From Pegea sp. RAD2-039 (taxonomy: Eukaryota > Chordata > Thaliacea > Salpida > Salpidae), in assembly GCA_034620365.1 (NCBI GenBank), contig JAQGEQ010000058.1:248001-312000 (forward strand): a stretch of 64,000 nucleotides of DNA, given 5' to 3'. The first letter of the stretch is position 1; every line of letters starts with the position of its first letter. A model generated the notes under the pieces. The model ran no database searches, was not told the origin of the DNA, and worked only from the letters and a program-made list of their open reading frames with translations. The position numbers and the translations under genes were made by a program. Of this stretch, positions 36,500-48,059 are shown in pieces.

Positions 36500-39400
36500 T
36501 CACTTCTTCTTCCTCAGTGAAGATAAAAACCATCCTCCTCTTTTCTTGGAGTGGTTTCTATCAGTGATTTTTGTGTCTAGATTGCTTCCAGAAGAGTCTT
36601 GACATTCATTCATAGACAAATTCAGTTCGGACTTCCAAACAGGAAACTTATTTAAATTTCTTCTGACAGAGAGATCATGATTTCGATCTGATCTTCTTCT
36701 CTTCAGATCTTCTGTCTCTTCTTCGTAATCGCTGATGTAAGAATCAAGTTGAGAACTAGCTTCTTCCGAAAAAAAGTCTTTTGAAACACGATGCTGAGCA
36801 GATAAGGTCCTAAAGATTTAATTTTATTGAAGAAGATCTTGATGTTTTGAAATCTTTTATTTACATCATAAATATTTTTTAGTTTCAATTATTTCCAATT
36901 CTAGTTTTGTTATCTTCAATTCTTTTTTAAACATTTACTAACAAGACGCAAATAATTTGTGAAAATATTAGAAGTTAAGTGAGTGTAAACTCTAGAAAGT
37001 GATTAGTAGAAGATTTTGCAATATCTGAAAAATTTGAAGATTTAGTAATTGATATAGTTTGTGCCTTTAGTCTAAATGTTTAGAATTTTCACTTAGCCTA
37101 AAGCAAAATATTTCATTTATTGGCAGAATTTTTTATCTTTTGAAAAATAATTTCACAAGATTGTTTCTTAAATGAGTTATGTTGAATATTTTAACAAAAT
37201 TTTTGTCAAACTGATTATGGTTAGTTAGAGACTTTGTGAAAGTTGGTAAAGATACTGTTGTTATAAAACTGGTTTTAATTTCAAACATTTCATTTAGAAT
37301 GGTTTATAGCAAAGTAGTGTTTAGTAAAACCAAAACAAGTTCTGAACTAACTATGTAAGGTCAAATATTTTCTAAGTTTAATAACTTTTTATTTCATTTA
37401 TTAAAGAATTTATCAAATATTCTGATCAATATTTCAAACAAATTGTACATTTCTTAGTTTAGAATGAATTAGAAGTTTAGTTTATGTCAACACAACTAAA
37501 TAAACTGTTTTCTAATTATTATTTGCAACTAAATACAATCTAAAGCGTTGTAGAAAGTAAAAACATGAAACATTTATCTTCATCATAAGTGTTATAAAGC
37601 TCTTTTTTAGTTTTAGCAGTTAATAAGTATTGCGCCATCTAGCGGTAGATAATTTGATAAAAACAATTTATAAAAAAATTTGATTTAATATCACATTTAA
37701 AGTTTTTTTAATTTTTATTTGATGAAAATAAAGTCTAGAAAATTTATAAAATTTTTGTCAAACGTAAAGAAAATGAATTAGTTTTTCTGGAAAAGTTTTT
37801 AGTTTTATTTCATAGAGAAGTTAATAATGATGTTATCACAGTGTTTCCAAGCTGATTATTTAGATTTTAAGACAAGTTTCAGAAAATTTGTTTGTAAACA
37901 CAGTTGATTAGTGATTAACAAGAAACTGGAATTCCTGATTATCATAAAAGGCACAAAAATGGTCATTTTCAAATTTGGCCGGAACAAATTTTAAGGAACG
38001 AACGAAAAAAAAACTTCCCAAAAATAAAATTGACAGAAAAAAAACAAAAAAGAAAATTTGTTGACAAGAAATTGGCAGTTTGAAGATTTGAAAAGTTATT
38101 TTAGTATTTGTTATTTGCGAATGAAACATTAGTTTTCAATGATGCCTTATCCATTCCAATCTTTACCTAATAATCTTCCGAGGAAGATTAGGAGGAGTGG
38201 GTTGAAGTGATCTTCCATTATGAGGAGAAGATGAAGACACTGTTTGATGAAGAGGTTCTAACATCCGATTTGAAGATGACAGATTCTTTTTCTTCTGAAA
38301 CAAAATCTGTAATTTTTGGAACCACAAAAAATCTTCTTCTTACTTTTCCTCGAGGATTTAACACTCCAACATTGGGATTAGAGTTAAAGACTTTATTGAA
38401 ATTCATTTCACGGTTCACTAATTCCATTTCAAAGAACTTCTTGTCATTCTAAAGCCAACTTTGTTACCGGCCATTTACGTAAAACGCCAAAAACTCACCT
38501 CAATTCGTTCTAATTCTAATTCTCGTTCCCTGATCAATCCCTGGAGGTGAGAGATCAGCTCCAAATCATCAGTTCGACTCTCTCGATTCTCATATCGATC
38601 TTCCCAATCATGAATCCTGTATCATCTTTATGACGTCATCATCATCGCGAGCTTCATCAACTCACGTGATCTTAAGTTGCGCGATCTTCTCCTGGAGGAG
38701 TCCAGATGCACGATTGAAGTCATTGACGAGGTTTTGTCGACTCCTCAGATTATCCGCTTCGATCTCATTCTGCTCATCTTCAAATCTCTTTATGATCTCA
38801 TCTTCGCGACGACGAATCTCAAGATTTGCTTCAGATCGAGTTTGAAAAATGTCTTTAACTAAAAGATCAAAAGATGAGTTGGAAGGTAGATGAAAGGATG
38901 AAGAAGACCTTTTGCTTCCAACTCCGTCTTTAAAGTTGAGATCTCTTTCATCTGATCTTCTGTTTGATCTTCTAAATCTCTCTTCTCTTTGATGAAAGTC
39001 TCCAGCTTCAATTCAAGCTCCGAGATCTGAAAGATCTTGATCTTCATCTGATCCTCATCACATCATCCTCACCTTCATCTTAGCAGCAGTCTCGCGATTC
39101 TGGTTCTTCAGCTCGCTATCTTCTAGTTGTGACGTCATCTGCGCGATTTCTTCTTCCAGTGTCTTTTTCGCTTCTTCCATATTCTCTAAATGTTGCTGCA
39201 TCAGCTTTGATCGGAGCTCATCTGCATTCAACATCAATTATCCTCGGATCGAGTCTTCAGTTGATCTTTCACCTAAATCAGTTTCAAATTCTTCTTCCCG
39301 TCTCTGTAGCTCCCTCTGGTGTTCATCCAGTAAATTACATCTGACGGAGTCAATGACAACTTGATGTGTCTTCATTTGGGAGTGGGACTCTTTTCTGGAT

Positions 39401-42400
39401 GTTGGGAGTATCTTCAGTTGATGTAGATTTAGAATAACCGTCTCTCACCTGTGTCTTGTCTCCAGCTCTTCTTTCAAATCTTCTAATCTCTTCTCATTAT
39501 CTTCTTTAAGATCTTTTAAGTCTTTTTCATGTCCTTGTATCAATTGGTTAATCTGAAGAGGTTTGAAATAATAAAAGATCAAAGACACAAATCTTCATCT
39601 TACCTTTTCTTCAAATTCATCTGAAATTTTCATCTCTTTTTCTTTCATAATTTTTTCCAAATTTTCAAAACTTTTTTCACTTTTTGATAACTTTTCACAA
39701 ATTTCATTTTTTTCATTTTCAAGTTTGTTTCTTAATTCAGTTTTCTGAAAACAATTTTAAGTTAAAAAGATTTAAAGATGCATCCGTAAAAATTGGTTGT
39801 AAACCAAATCACTCTATTGTACATCATACCACAACTGATAATAAAAATACTTTTGGCAAATTAAGTATTTTGTAGATAAAAAAGCTACGAGAGGTTTTGA
39901 AAGATATCAAATTACACACTGCATAAATATTGATAGTGTCAAATGTTATCTACTAAATATTTGGTGAGATATCAAGTTTAATCTGTTTCAGTAAAAAATT
40001 ATTCAATTAGCTTCACAGTTGTTTAATAAATCTTAATTTTTAACTAACAATAAATAACGAAGTTACCTGAGTGGTAAGTTGTTTAATTTGAGATTGCCAG
40101 CCGAGTTTAATTGCTTCAAATTCTTCAGATTTCTCTTTTATTACTTCTTCGATTGCTTTCTTGTTTTCAGCACTTAATTGGTGATTCAATTTGCTTCTTA
40201 ATTCACTTAATTTACATCTGAAGTATTTTATAGTTAGGTTTTATATGGGATAATAATTTATGGAATTTAAAAAGTTTAATTAGTGAACACAAGAACTAAT
40301 GATGATAAAACTAAACAAGTGAACAGTTTTTTAACAAATGCTGTTTGTTTTGTTTCAAACTCAAAATTTAAATCCATTAAAAACTTGCCAAGTATAAGAT
40401 GATGTCAGTCAAACTATTTGATTGTAAACAAACTGTTAATTAGTATTTTAAATATAAATATAGATGTTTAATTAAATTATCTACCTCAAAGTTTTACTGA
40501 ATTCTTCATCTTTATCTCTTTTTAATTTTTCAAGTGCTTCTATGTGCTTTTTTTCCACAGAAGTATTCTCATTAGTACATCTTGTTTTCAAACCATCTAA
40601 CTCCTCTCTATACGAAGAAATCTTTATTAAGAGTCTTATTTGTCTACCTGATTATACTTACTCAAATTCCATCAACGAACTTTAAAGTTAGAAACAGAAA
40701 ATTTCAAAAATATTATTCAACTTTAAAAATTACAAATTACAAATAAAAATTTAATATTCACAAAAACTAACTTCAACTTCTGAATGGTTTTCTGTGATGT
40801 AAGTAAATTTCTTTTACTTTCTTTATTTTCTTCACATGATATATTCAGTTGTTTAGATATTTCTTCTATTTTATTCAACAAATTTTTATTGTCTTTGTTT
40901 TTTTCTTCTAAAGACTCAGTCTGCTGTGAGATCTATAAAAACAAAAGTTGAAAATTCAATAAAAATAGATTAAATTTGATAATTGATTTATTATGGAGGT
41001 ATTAATTACATGGTCTTTTAAAATATGAGATCAGATCTTTTTGAAAAAGGTTTTTAATCTTCAAATTATTGTGGAAGCAAAACTATTTCAAATTCATTTT
41101 GAACATCTTAAAAATACAATGAGTTCTTTTATCAGACCTTATCTGTTCAAACATTCTCTCGCAAGAAAAATGTTCTACTTTAAAAGAAGTGTGCAACTTG
41201 TACATATTTTGCAGTAGTATTGTTTAACTAATTTTGATAATTAACATTTTTTATAATTAAAAGAAGTAAGAAATTTTCAAGTTCAAATATTTTGAATAAT
41301 TTTGCTTTCTTATTAAAATATTCTTGAAATTAATGTTTATAAATTCAATCATCTGATTTAAATATTCTGAAGTAAACAGTTTTGTAATTAGTATCTGTCA
41401 AAAGTTGCTTGATGATATATTCTAAATTTCTAAAGTTTTTCAAAATATTATGTTTTGGAAAAGATTATCTATTTTAAAACTCTTTAAAATTGATTAGAGT
41501 CTGAAAAACTACATCAGAATTTTAAAGATTCAAATATTATAAAGATGAAATAAAGAGTTATATTCAGCCTGGAGCAGAATTGATGCGAGTAAAGAGTTTT
41601 TTAGCTCCAAAAGATTTTGTGAATTAAAATTTGATGTCATAAATTAATTTAGAAGATTAATTTATGATAATTATTATCATTTATAGTTTTTATTAGTTTT
41701 CAAATTACTTTTTAGATTATAACTAATTGAATATTAAAAAAATTTTGATTTAGAAAAAGTTTGAAAGATTTGAAAAGATGAAAGCAGAAGATTGTAGTAA
41801 AGATGTTTATTAGACTGAAAAACACGAAAAGATAGTAAAATATGAGAAAAAAAAACGGTTTGAAAAGTGAAAATAAGCTGGAATAACAAGTAAGACAAGT
41901 CGTTTCCACAAGAAACATTTTAGCGGAAAAAGCAGAATAATTGAAAAAAAAGAAACTTGTAATTAAAAGATGGCTTGAAAAAGAAAAATAATTTCATTTC
42001 ATCGAAATTGTTGATAAAGTTTGAAAAGTATTCAAGCATGTCTTTTACTCAAATTGTAAACCAACTAATAATATCTCACCTTATCTTTCAATTCTACTAA
42101 ATTAATTGACATCTCTTGCTTTTGTTTCAATTCTTCTTCAATCTTTTCTTTTAGTTTACTTTCTAACAATTTTTTTTCTTCATCATGCTCTTTAATTAAT
42201 TTTATTTGGACTTTTTCGGCTTCTTCTTTTACCTGTGTAATTTAAGTCGTGAAAATTAGTTCTTATCATCAACTAGTCGGTCGAGACATGTTTAATGTGG
42301 TTAATCATGTGGTTAGTTGAAGATATTAAAAGTTTTATTTGAAGTTCTTTTATCTCAACAATCCATTTAAATGAGGTAATCATGACATCAGTAAACATTT

Positions 42401-45035
42401 TTGTTAGAACAAATATCAGATTTGAAAATGAAAACTGAATTATTTCACAACATTTGATTCGAAAAAAATTCGAGTTGTATGACTCAAAATAAGAAAAAAG
42501 AGTTAAAATTGAAGTAATTTCAAAACATATTTTTTTAAAATGAAAATTAATTCTATTTTAGAAACTTATTTTCAAAGTAAGCTCATGAAAAATGTTAAAA
42601 GCTCTCTAACAGTAAACATCATTTGATATGAATAACATTTTCAATACAATCCCTAGAGATAATGACTTAACTATCTTAAATTCCTTTAACGAACCATCAA
42701 AGCATGACGACAATAGTTTCTAAATAACTTATGAATCTTATTCAAATATTGAGATCAATAAATTTGATGAGAAAATTAAAAGACTTGTTACAGAAAAAAC
42801 ACAAGATAAAAATTGACATTTAAAAGAAGATAAAACGGATAAGAATAAATTTAAGAGATTAACGTTACAGCTTCCAGCTTTTTTTTATCTTTGTTCAGAT
42901 ATTTAAAGGGGCAACTCATGAAAAGATTTATGAAAACGTGTTTGTATGGTAGAAAAAAGCAAATAAATCAACGTTTTTACCACAAACATCATCATCTTTC
43001 TAAAAGATAATCTTGAAAACTTACAAATCGTAAATTGATACTAAAAATAAAACTTACTTTTTTCAAAGCAGCTTCGATTTCAGAAGAGTATTTTCTTTTT
43101 GAATCATCTAAAGAAGACTCATATCTTAATTGAGTTTCTTTTAGATCTTTCTCATAGACTTCTTTGGTTTCAGCTAATTTTTTCAGATATTCTTTCTTAT
43201 CAACTTGTTGTTCATTTTGTAGTTTTTCAAGTTTCTGAAAATTTGAAAATTATAAATTTGTAAAAACTGAAAAAGGAACTAACAGAAGCAAGAGTCCTGA
43301 TTTGATTCAATCGAGTCTGATCTTCTTGATCCTGATCTTTAATTAACCGATTCTTTTTATTCTCAGCTTCAGACAATTTCTTCTTTGTGCTTATCAGCTG
43401 CTCTTCAAGATCTGAGATACTTTCATCTTGAGTGAGTTTGATTGCTTCCAAAGTCCCAATGATACCTTCAAACAATTTGCTTTACTCTTGGAGTTGATCT
43501 TTCATCAGATTTACTTGATTTCTGAGCAAGATCATTGACTTGACTTTTCATTTTTATCTTCAAACTGTCAACTTCTGAAGTCAGGGACATCCAGTGATCT
43601 TTCACTTCATCATACGATCCTTGAAGATCTGAAAGACTTTCTTGGAGTTTCTGGGCAACAACAAATGATGAGAAGTGAGATGTAGTCACGTGATCAACTT
43701 ACTTTCAACTCTTTCACTCCTTCTTTTTGTTCTTCTTCTTTTTCTTCTAATCTTTGGATCAGCTCTTTAATTTGCTCTTTCTGATTTTCAACTTCTTTGA
43801 TTTTCTTCCGATGTTTGATCTTCATCTCATCCATTTCAATCCGCATCTTCTGGACTTCTTCTTCCCATCCGGATGCAAGGGATCGCTTTGATTTGAGATC
43901 TTGAAGAGCAGCATCCAGCTCACGCTCATAGAAAGTCTTCGACTTCTCCACTTTCGCGTCACATTCAGCGCGAAACTTGTTCATCTCCTCTTCGTGATTT
44001 AACACCACGTGACTCAGATCGCTTTTGATGACGTCACGATCGCGTTCTACCTCCGAAATTTGTTTCGCGAAGTTTAGCTCTTGAGAGTCGATCTTCCTCT
44101 TCAGATCAGCGATTTGACGTTGTAGCTCTGCTTGCTTCGAATCATCTTTTTTCGATTTTTCCCGTTCCACTTGACTGATTTCACGTGTGAATTCTCGACT
44201 TCGAACTTCAAACGCCTGTTTTGCTTCCATCAAGTCACGTGTCATCGAATCGATGAGCTCAGCGCGTTCTCGCTCTTTTTGTAAGTTACTAGCTTCTTGG
44301 GACATCTTATACTCTTCAATTTCGCGTTTCCATTTCCTTTTATCTTCTTCTAAAGACTTCACTTGATTCTGGAGAAAGTCAATTGTCCTGCAGATGAAGA
44401 AGAAGTTCATAATTTGAAATTAAATCTTTTTTTTTACATTTGGGAATCATTATTCATTTTGTTCTTGATCTCTTGGAGCTTGGAGGTGGAAGATGTCAAC
44501 ACCTTCTGTATTTCTTCTTCATGATTTTCTTTTAATGCTGACACTATGGTTTCATGCTCATCGTTTTTTGTGTTTAAAGTATAAATGACCTGAAACAAAA
44601 TTAAAATAAATCTAATGTAGAGACACAATTAAATAAAGTCTTCCTAACTTCAAAAAGTTAATTATTTTTTTTAAATTATTCAAAATTATAAACTTTATAT
44701 TTCAAAACATCCTTAATCAATAATTTAAAAACATTTTTCAGTTATTTCTGATAAGTAAAAAGATTTTAAACTAATATTATAGAATTTAAACAATTTTAGA
44801 TATAAATTAACTAATTTAATAACATTTAACTAATCAATCAGCAGATGTTTTAAACAAAACAGATTTTTTATTAATGATTTCAGCTTTTTACTTTAGTTAA
44901 CTGAGCAATCTTTTTTGACATTTTCAGGTGTATCTCTTGTAAATCATTTGAGTTATCAGTTACATCCATACCACCACGAGATGAAAGCTTCTGATGACCA
45001 CCATATTGTTGCCATGACATGCCACTGAAAGCCAT
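36500..45035 (-). CDS. FAM184A: FAM184A-type coiled-coil protein, 21 exons
   Basis: Exons from the start: 44892-45035, 44439 or 44438-44589, 43703-44387, 43515-43650, 43284-43465, 43058-43234, 42080-42232, 40772-40932, 40662-40679, 40485-40607, 40067-40217, 39604-39744, 39449-39552, 39273-39394, 39073-39221, 38909-39026, 38666-38858, 38499-38616, 38344-38448, 38167-38294, 36500-36809. They sum to 1190 codons with every phase closing (exon 2 taken as 44438-44589). The N-terminus (MSWQQYGG, then LKMSKKIAQLT and NTKNDEHE), the NDFNRASGLLQEKI block and the late NREMNFNKVFNSNPNVGV block are FAM184 hallmarks. Nearly the whole chain is heptad-rich coiled coil; the last exon is Ser/basic and ends in Lys-Lys-Lys. 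The molecular role of the family is poorly known. Thirteen of the twenty introns are 46-54 nt. Confidence 0.9.
40662..40679 (-). other. 18-nt microexon of FAM184A
   Basis: TTCGTTGATGGAATTTGA lies between CTTTAAAG and GTAAGT. It restores the reading frame between exon 8 (ending phase 2) and exon 10 and adds Ser-Leu-Met-Glu-Phe plus split codons on each side. Without it exons 8 and 10 would still join in frame, so it may be an optional cassette. Confidence 0.6.
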
Positions 45036-45879
45036 ATTAAAGTTTTTGAAAAACTTTTTGAAACACTTTTTTATGTATTATCACATAAAATTCTGTGAGA
45101 AATTCTTCTGTGAGTATATTCAAATTAATAAACTGTGAAAATTCAACCATCAATAACAAAAACTAACAACTAGCAACATAAATTACAGAATAGTTTAATG
45201 ATTTATATAAAAAACTACAAGACTTTTTAAACTTAACGTTTTTAAATTCTTAAAAATATTCCAATAAAAATATTTTTAATTATAAATTAAAGCAACATCA
45301 GTATCTGAAGTTTAAGTGGGTCTTATTAATGATTTTAAAAAAATGAATTGAATAATCTAAACATAATCAGAAAATTATCAGCGAATAAAAGGTAACTAAA
45401 TTATTACTGTAACATTTAAAGTTCAAAATACTTTGAAAATATTATTTAAACATAACAAAGAAATAAATAGTTCAACAAAATATATATTTCATTCTACAAA
45501 TACCCAAAAAAAATTGTGAGTTTCACTAATAACTAGATTCTTAAAGAAATATTTGGAATTAGTAAACAGCTTTGATTGATGAGTTTAAAAAATCAGAAAT
45601 CAACGATTTTAGCTGCTTTGTTGTAGCAAACCTAGCGCCTAAGCACTAGCACTGTTGTTATAACAACTTCAAGGCCAGAACCGTCAAGCTCCATTATTGG
45701 AGTACTTTTCTATTCTCTTGAACTTATAAGCTATTTATAACAATTATTTATTATTCTTGAACAAATAAAGAGCGCAATGATTATTGAAATCAGTCAACTA
45801 AAAACAAAAACTTTATCATAATTTTTTGGAAAGTATATCTCATTGATTAATTGACCAAATCAAATAGTACTAACAACCA
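45036..45879. other. 5' flank of FAM184A
   Basis: No gene seen. A perfect 14-bp palindrome GTTGTTATAACAAC lies at about 45654-45667 in a less AT-rich patch (45630-45700) and may mark the promoter. No convincing acceptor lies just upstream of the FAM184A ATG, unlike the other genes. Confidence 0.3.
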
Positions 45880-46210
45880 GGGTTTGAAATCTTTTTCCCG
45901 ACCCTATCAATGAAATAAAATCGATTACTTCTTTTAAAGTTAGATTAAGAAAGTATTAATCAAGCAATCATGTTAATTTTTTAATGCTGCTATTTTATTA
46001 TTTTTCTTCTAATTGTTTTGTATTCTTAACTTGTAAAACTTTTATTCTAATTTTCTTAAATTTCTTAGGTTGAACTACGGTATCTGAAATTGTCTGCCTT
46101 TCTTTTTCTGCAATCATACTAAGTTGTGTTTACTATAAGAGCTATATGAATGGTTTTTTATTTGTTATCTGCTGCCATTAGTCAGATAAATGATTAGTTA
46201 AAATACACCT
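45880..46210 (+). mobile_element. LINE family B 3' end
   Basis: The frame reads TTRV-stop-NLFPDPINEIKS then SFKVRLRKY and a stop. A Trp codon of the usual W-N-x-L-P motif has become TGA. The UTR signature CTATAAGAGCTATATGAATG follows near 46135. Compare 14081-14400. Confidence 0.6.
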
Positions 46211-46499
46211 AACACAGAATAGCTTACTTAAATTTAGTAAAAAAATATTAGAATAATAATGATGTTTTCATTCTTTCTATTAAAAATGTTGAGTAATTAT
46301 CAAATATTTTTAATTGTATTGCTTCTTTGTATGACTAAAGCAAGCCTTATAAATAACTTAACAATAAGCTTTATTGATTACGACGTTTAGTTAGATGCGT
46401 TACATAAACATTATTTTAAGATATTTTTAATTTACTGTGCTTCATATTCTGAATACACTTGGAAAATAATTGTAAGTAATTTTAACTACTGTACTACTT

Positions 46500-46870
46500 T
46501 TATTACTTTAAAAGAAGTTATCCAAACTTAAGGGTTCTTCTTCATTTTTTACATTTAACCTGAGTATCGAGCTTTTTCCTCAATTCTATCATCACAGCAA
46601 ACTCTGCATTTCTTTAAAAATTAAGTAAAAAAGTATGATTTGAGTAAGTTCGTTGACAAATGATCTAATATGATAAATGATATCATTTTCTCAATTTTTT
46701 GTTTACTTCTACCTTCTGTGGTCTGAATTTTTACTTTGCATATGTTAAACTGGTGTTTGAAACTTTTATCTTTCTATAGTCATATCATGCTGTGTTCCTA
46801 TAAGACTTATGATTTGTTATCTGCAGTAATGCGTTGTTCAGTAAATAAATTTGATCTGCTAGGCTTAAGT
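46500..46870 (+). mobile_element. Second LINE family B 3' end in tandem
   Basis: More decayed than the neighbouring copy, but its tail (CTATAAGACTTATGATTTGT then TATCTGCAGTAATGC) matches the UTR of copies at 14340 and 46135. Confidence 0.45.
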
Positions 46871-48059
46871 CAAATAGCCTTAAACCAATCATAAATAAAA
46901 AAATTAATTAAGTCATAAATTGCAAAGATGGTTTACAACCTTTTAAGTTATGAAATAAGTAATGAAATATTTATGAGAAGTTTTAAGTGATCTATTATAG
47001 CTTTTTCATTAAATTTGAAGCTGGCATAAAAATTCCATCCTAAGTGAATTCATAAAATCAAATTGACATCCTTACAAGGATTTTGACATCAAAGTCTGAA
47101 GTAATTGAGATCACTTACAATCTGTAAAAGTTCAAGAATTACTTTGAATGTCTATTTGCTGCTACTAAATAAATTTTGTAAAATTCATATTTGACTCAAA
47201 TATACTTTTAACTAGGAAAAGTTGAACTTAACGCATTTCTAAATGTCTGATCTTCTATCTTTTCAAAAGGTCGAAAAACTTGAATAATTAAAAGAACTTC
47301 TTAATTTAAGGCATTTAAATCTTAATAATTCCTAGCTGAGTGACAATCATGGCAAAATTTTTATTATTTGATTTTATAGTAGTCTTCATAAAAAGAGTAA
47401 TTTATGTAATCAAGAAAAGAACTTGCTTTTATGAAATCTTGTTTATCTAAAACATATATTGCTGATGTACAACATCAAAATGTTTTAATTACAATCGTTA
47501 AAAATAATTAAGAAATATTCTATGTGTATTCTTTCAGATATTTAACAATCACAAATATTTAATTTAAAAAAAACTTTGATGAATTTACTTGAGGTTTACT
47601 GAATATTTCTTAGCTACCAATTAAATGATAAAATGTAATTCAAATTTCCTGCTGATAATTCATTTAGTTGATTCTTTCTATAGATGTATTTTGATCAAAT
47701 CAGTTGGTTCTAATGACAACTCTATATGATACTTAGTTTAATAATAAGGATCATTCAAAAGTCATCTGATCTACTTTCTAATTGGTCACTAAAAGACTTT
47801 TTGTTCTCAACATTTCGTTGTAGTTTAGACAAGAATGTAAACTCAGCAAAAGTAAATTAGTTAAAATGTGATTTAAAGTGAAACGTTTAATGATATTATA
47901 TTTACAAAAAAATTTATAAAATAGAAGAGTGACAATAAGATGAAAAATAGGGAATATATAAAAGACAGATGTACTACAAAAACAGTTTTTAAACTTCAGA
48001 TATTTCACAGTGAGATCTTCTACTTGAAAATATTTCGTAAAAACTCAAATATCTAAATG
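46871..48059. other. 3' flank of IFT74, no gene
   Basis: AT-rich. A 76-aa minus-strand ORF at 47778-48008 has a hydrophobic, biased composition and is probably chance. Confidence 0.4.

Noticed and set aside
38218..38343. Continuation of the FAM184A frame through 38343 to a stop at 38218
   Set aside because: A 49-nt intron (38295-38343) with GTAAGA and TTTCAG borders gives a better match to the family (Lys-Lys-rich, Ser-Ser-Asn-Arg) and leads in frame to two further exons.
38207..39344. Plus-strand ORFs rich in Ser opposite FAM184A
   Set aside because: They are antisense shadows of the Glu/Lys-rich coiled-coil exons, whose complement reads as Ser/Phe/Leu.
45036..45060. Close splice acceptor before the FAM184A ATG
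   Set aside because: The upstream sequence has A/T runs and AAAG but no pyrimidine-AG site near the ATG, so this gene was not counted as evidence for trans-splicing.
47778..48008. 76-aa minus-strand ORF downstream of IFT74
   Set aside because: Low-complexity hydrophobic composition, no acceptor or polyadenylation context, expected by chance.
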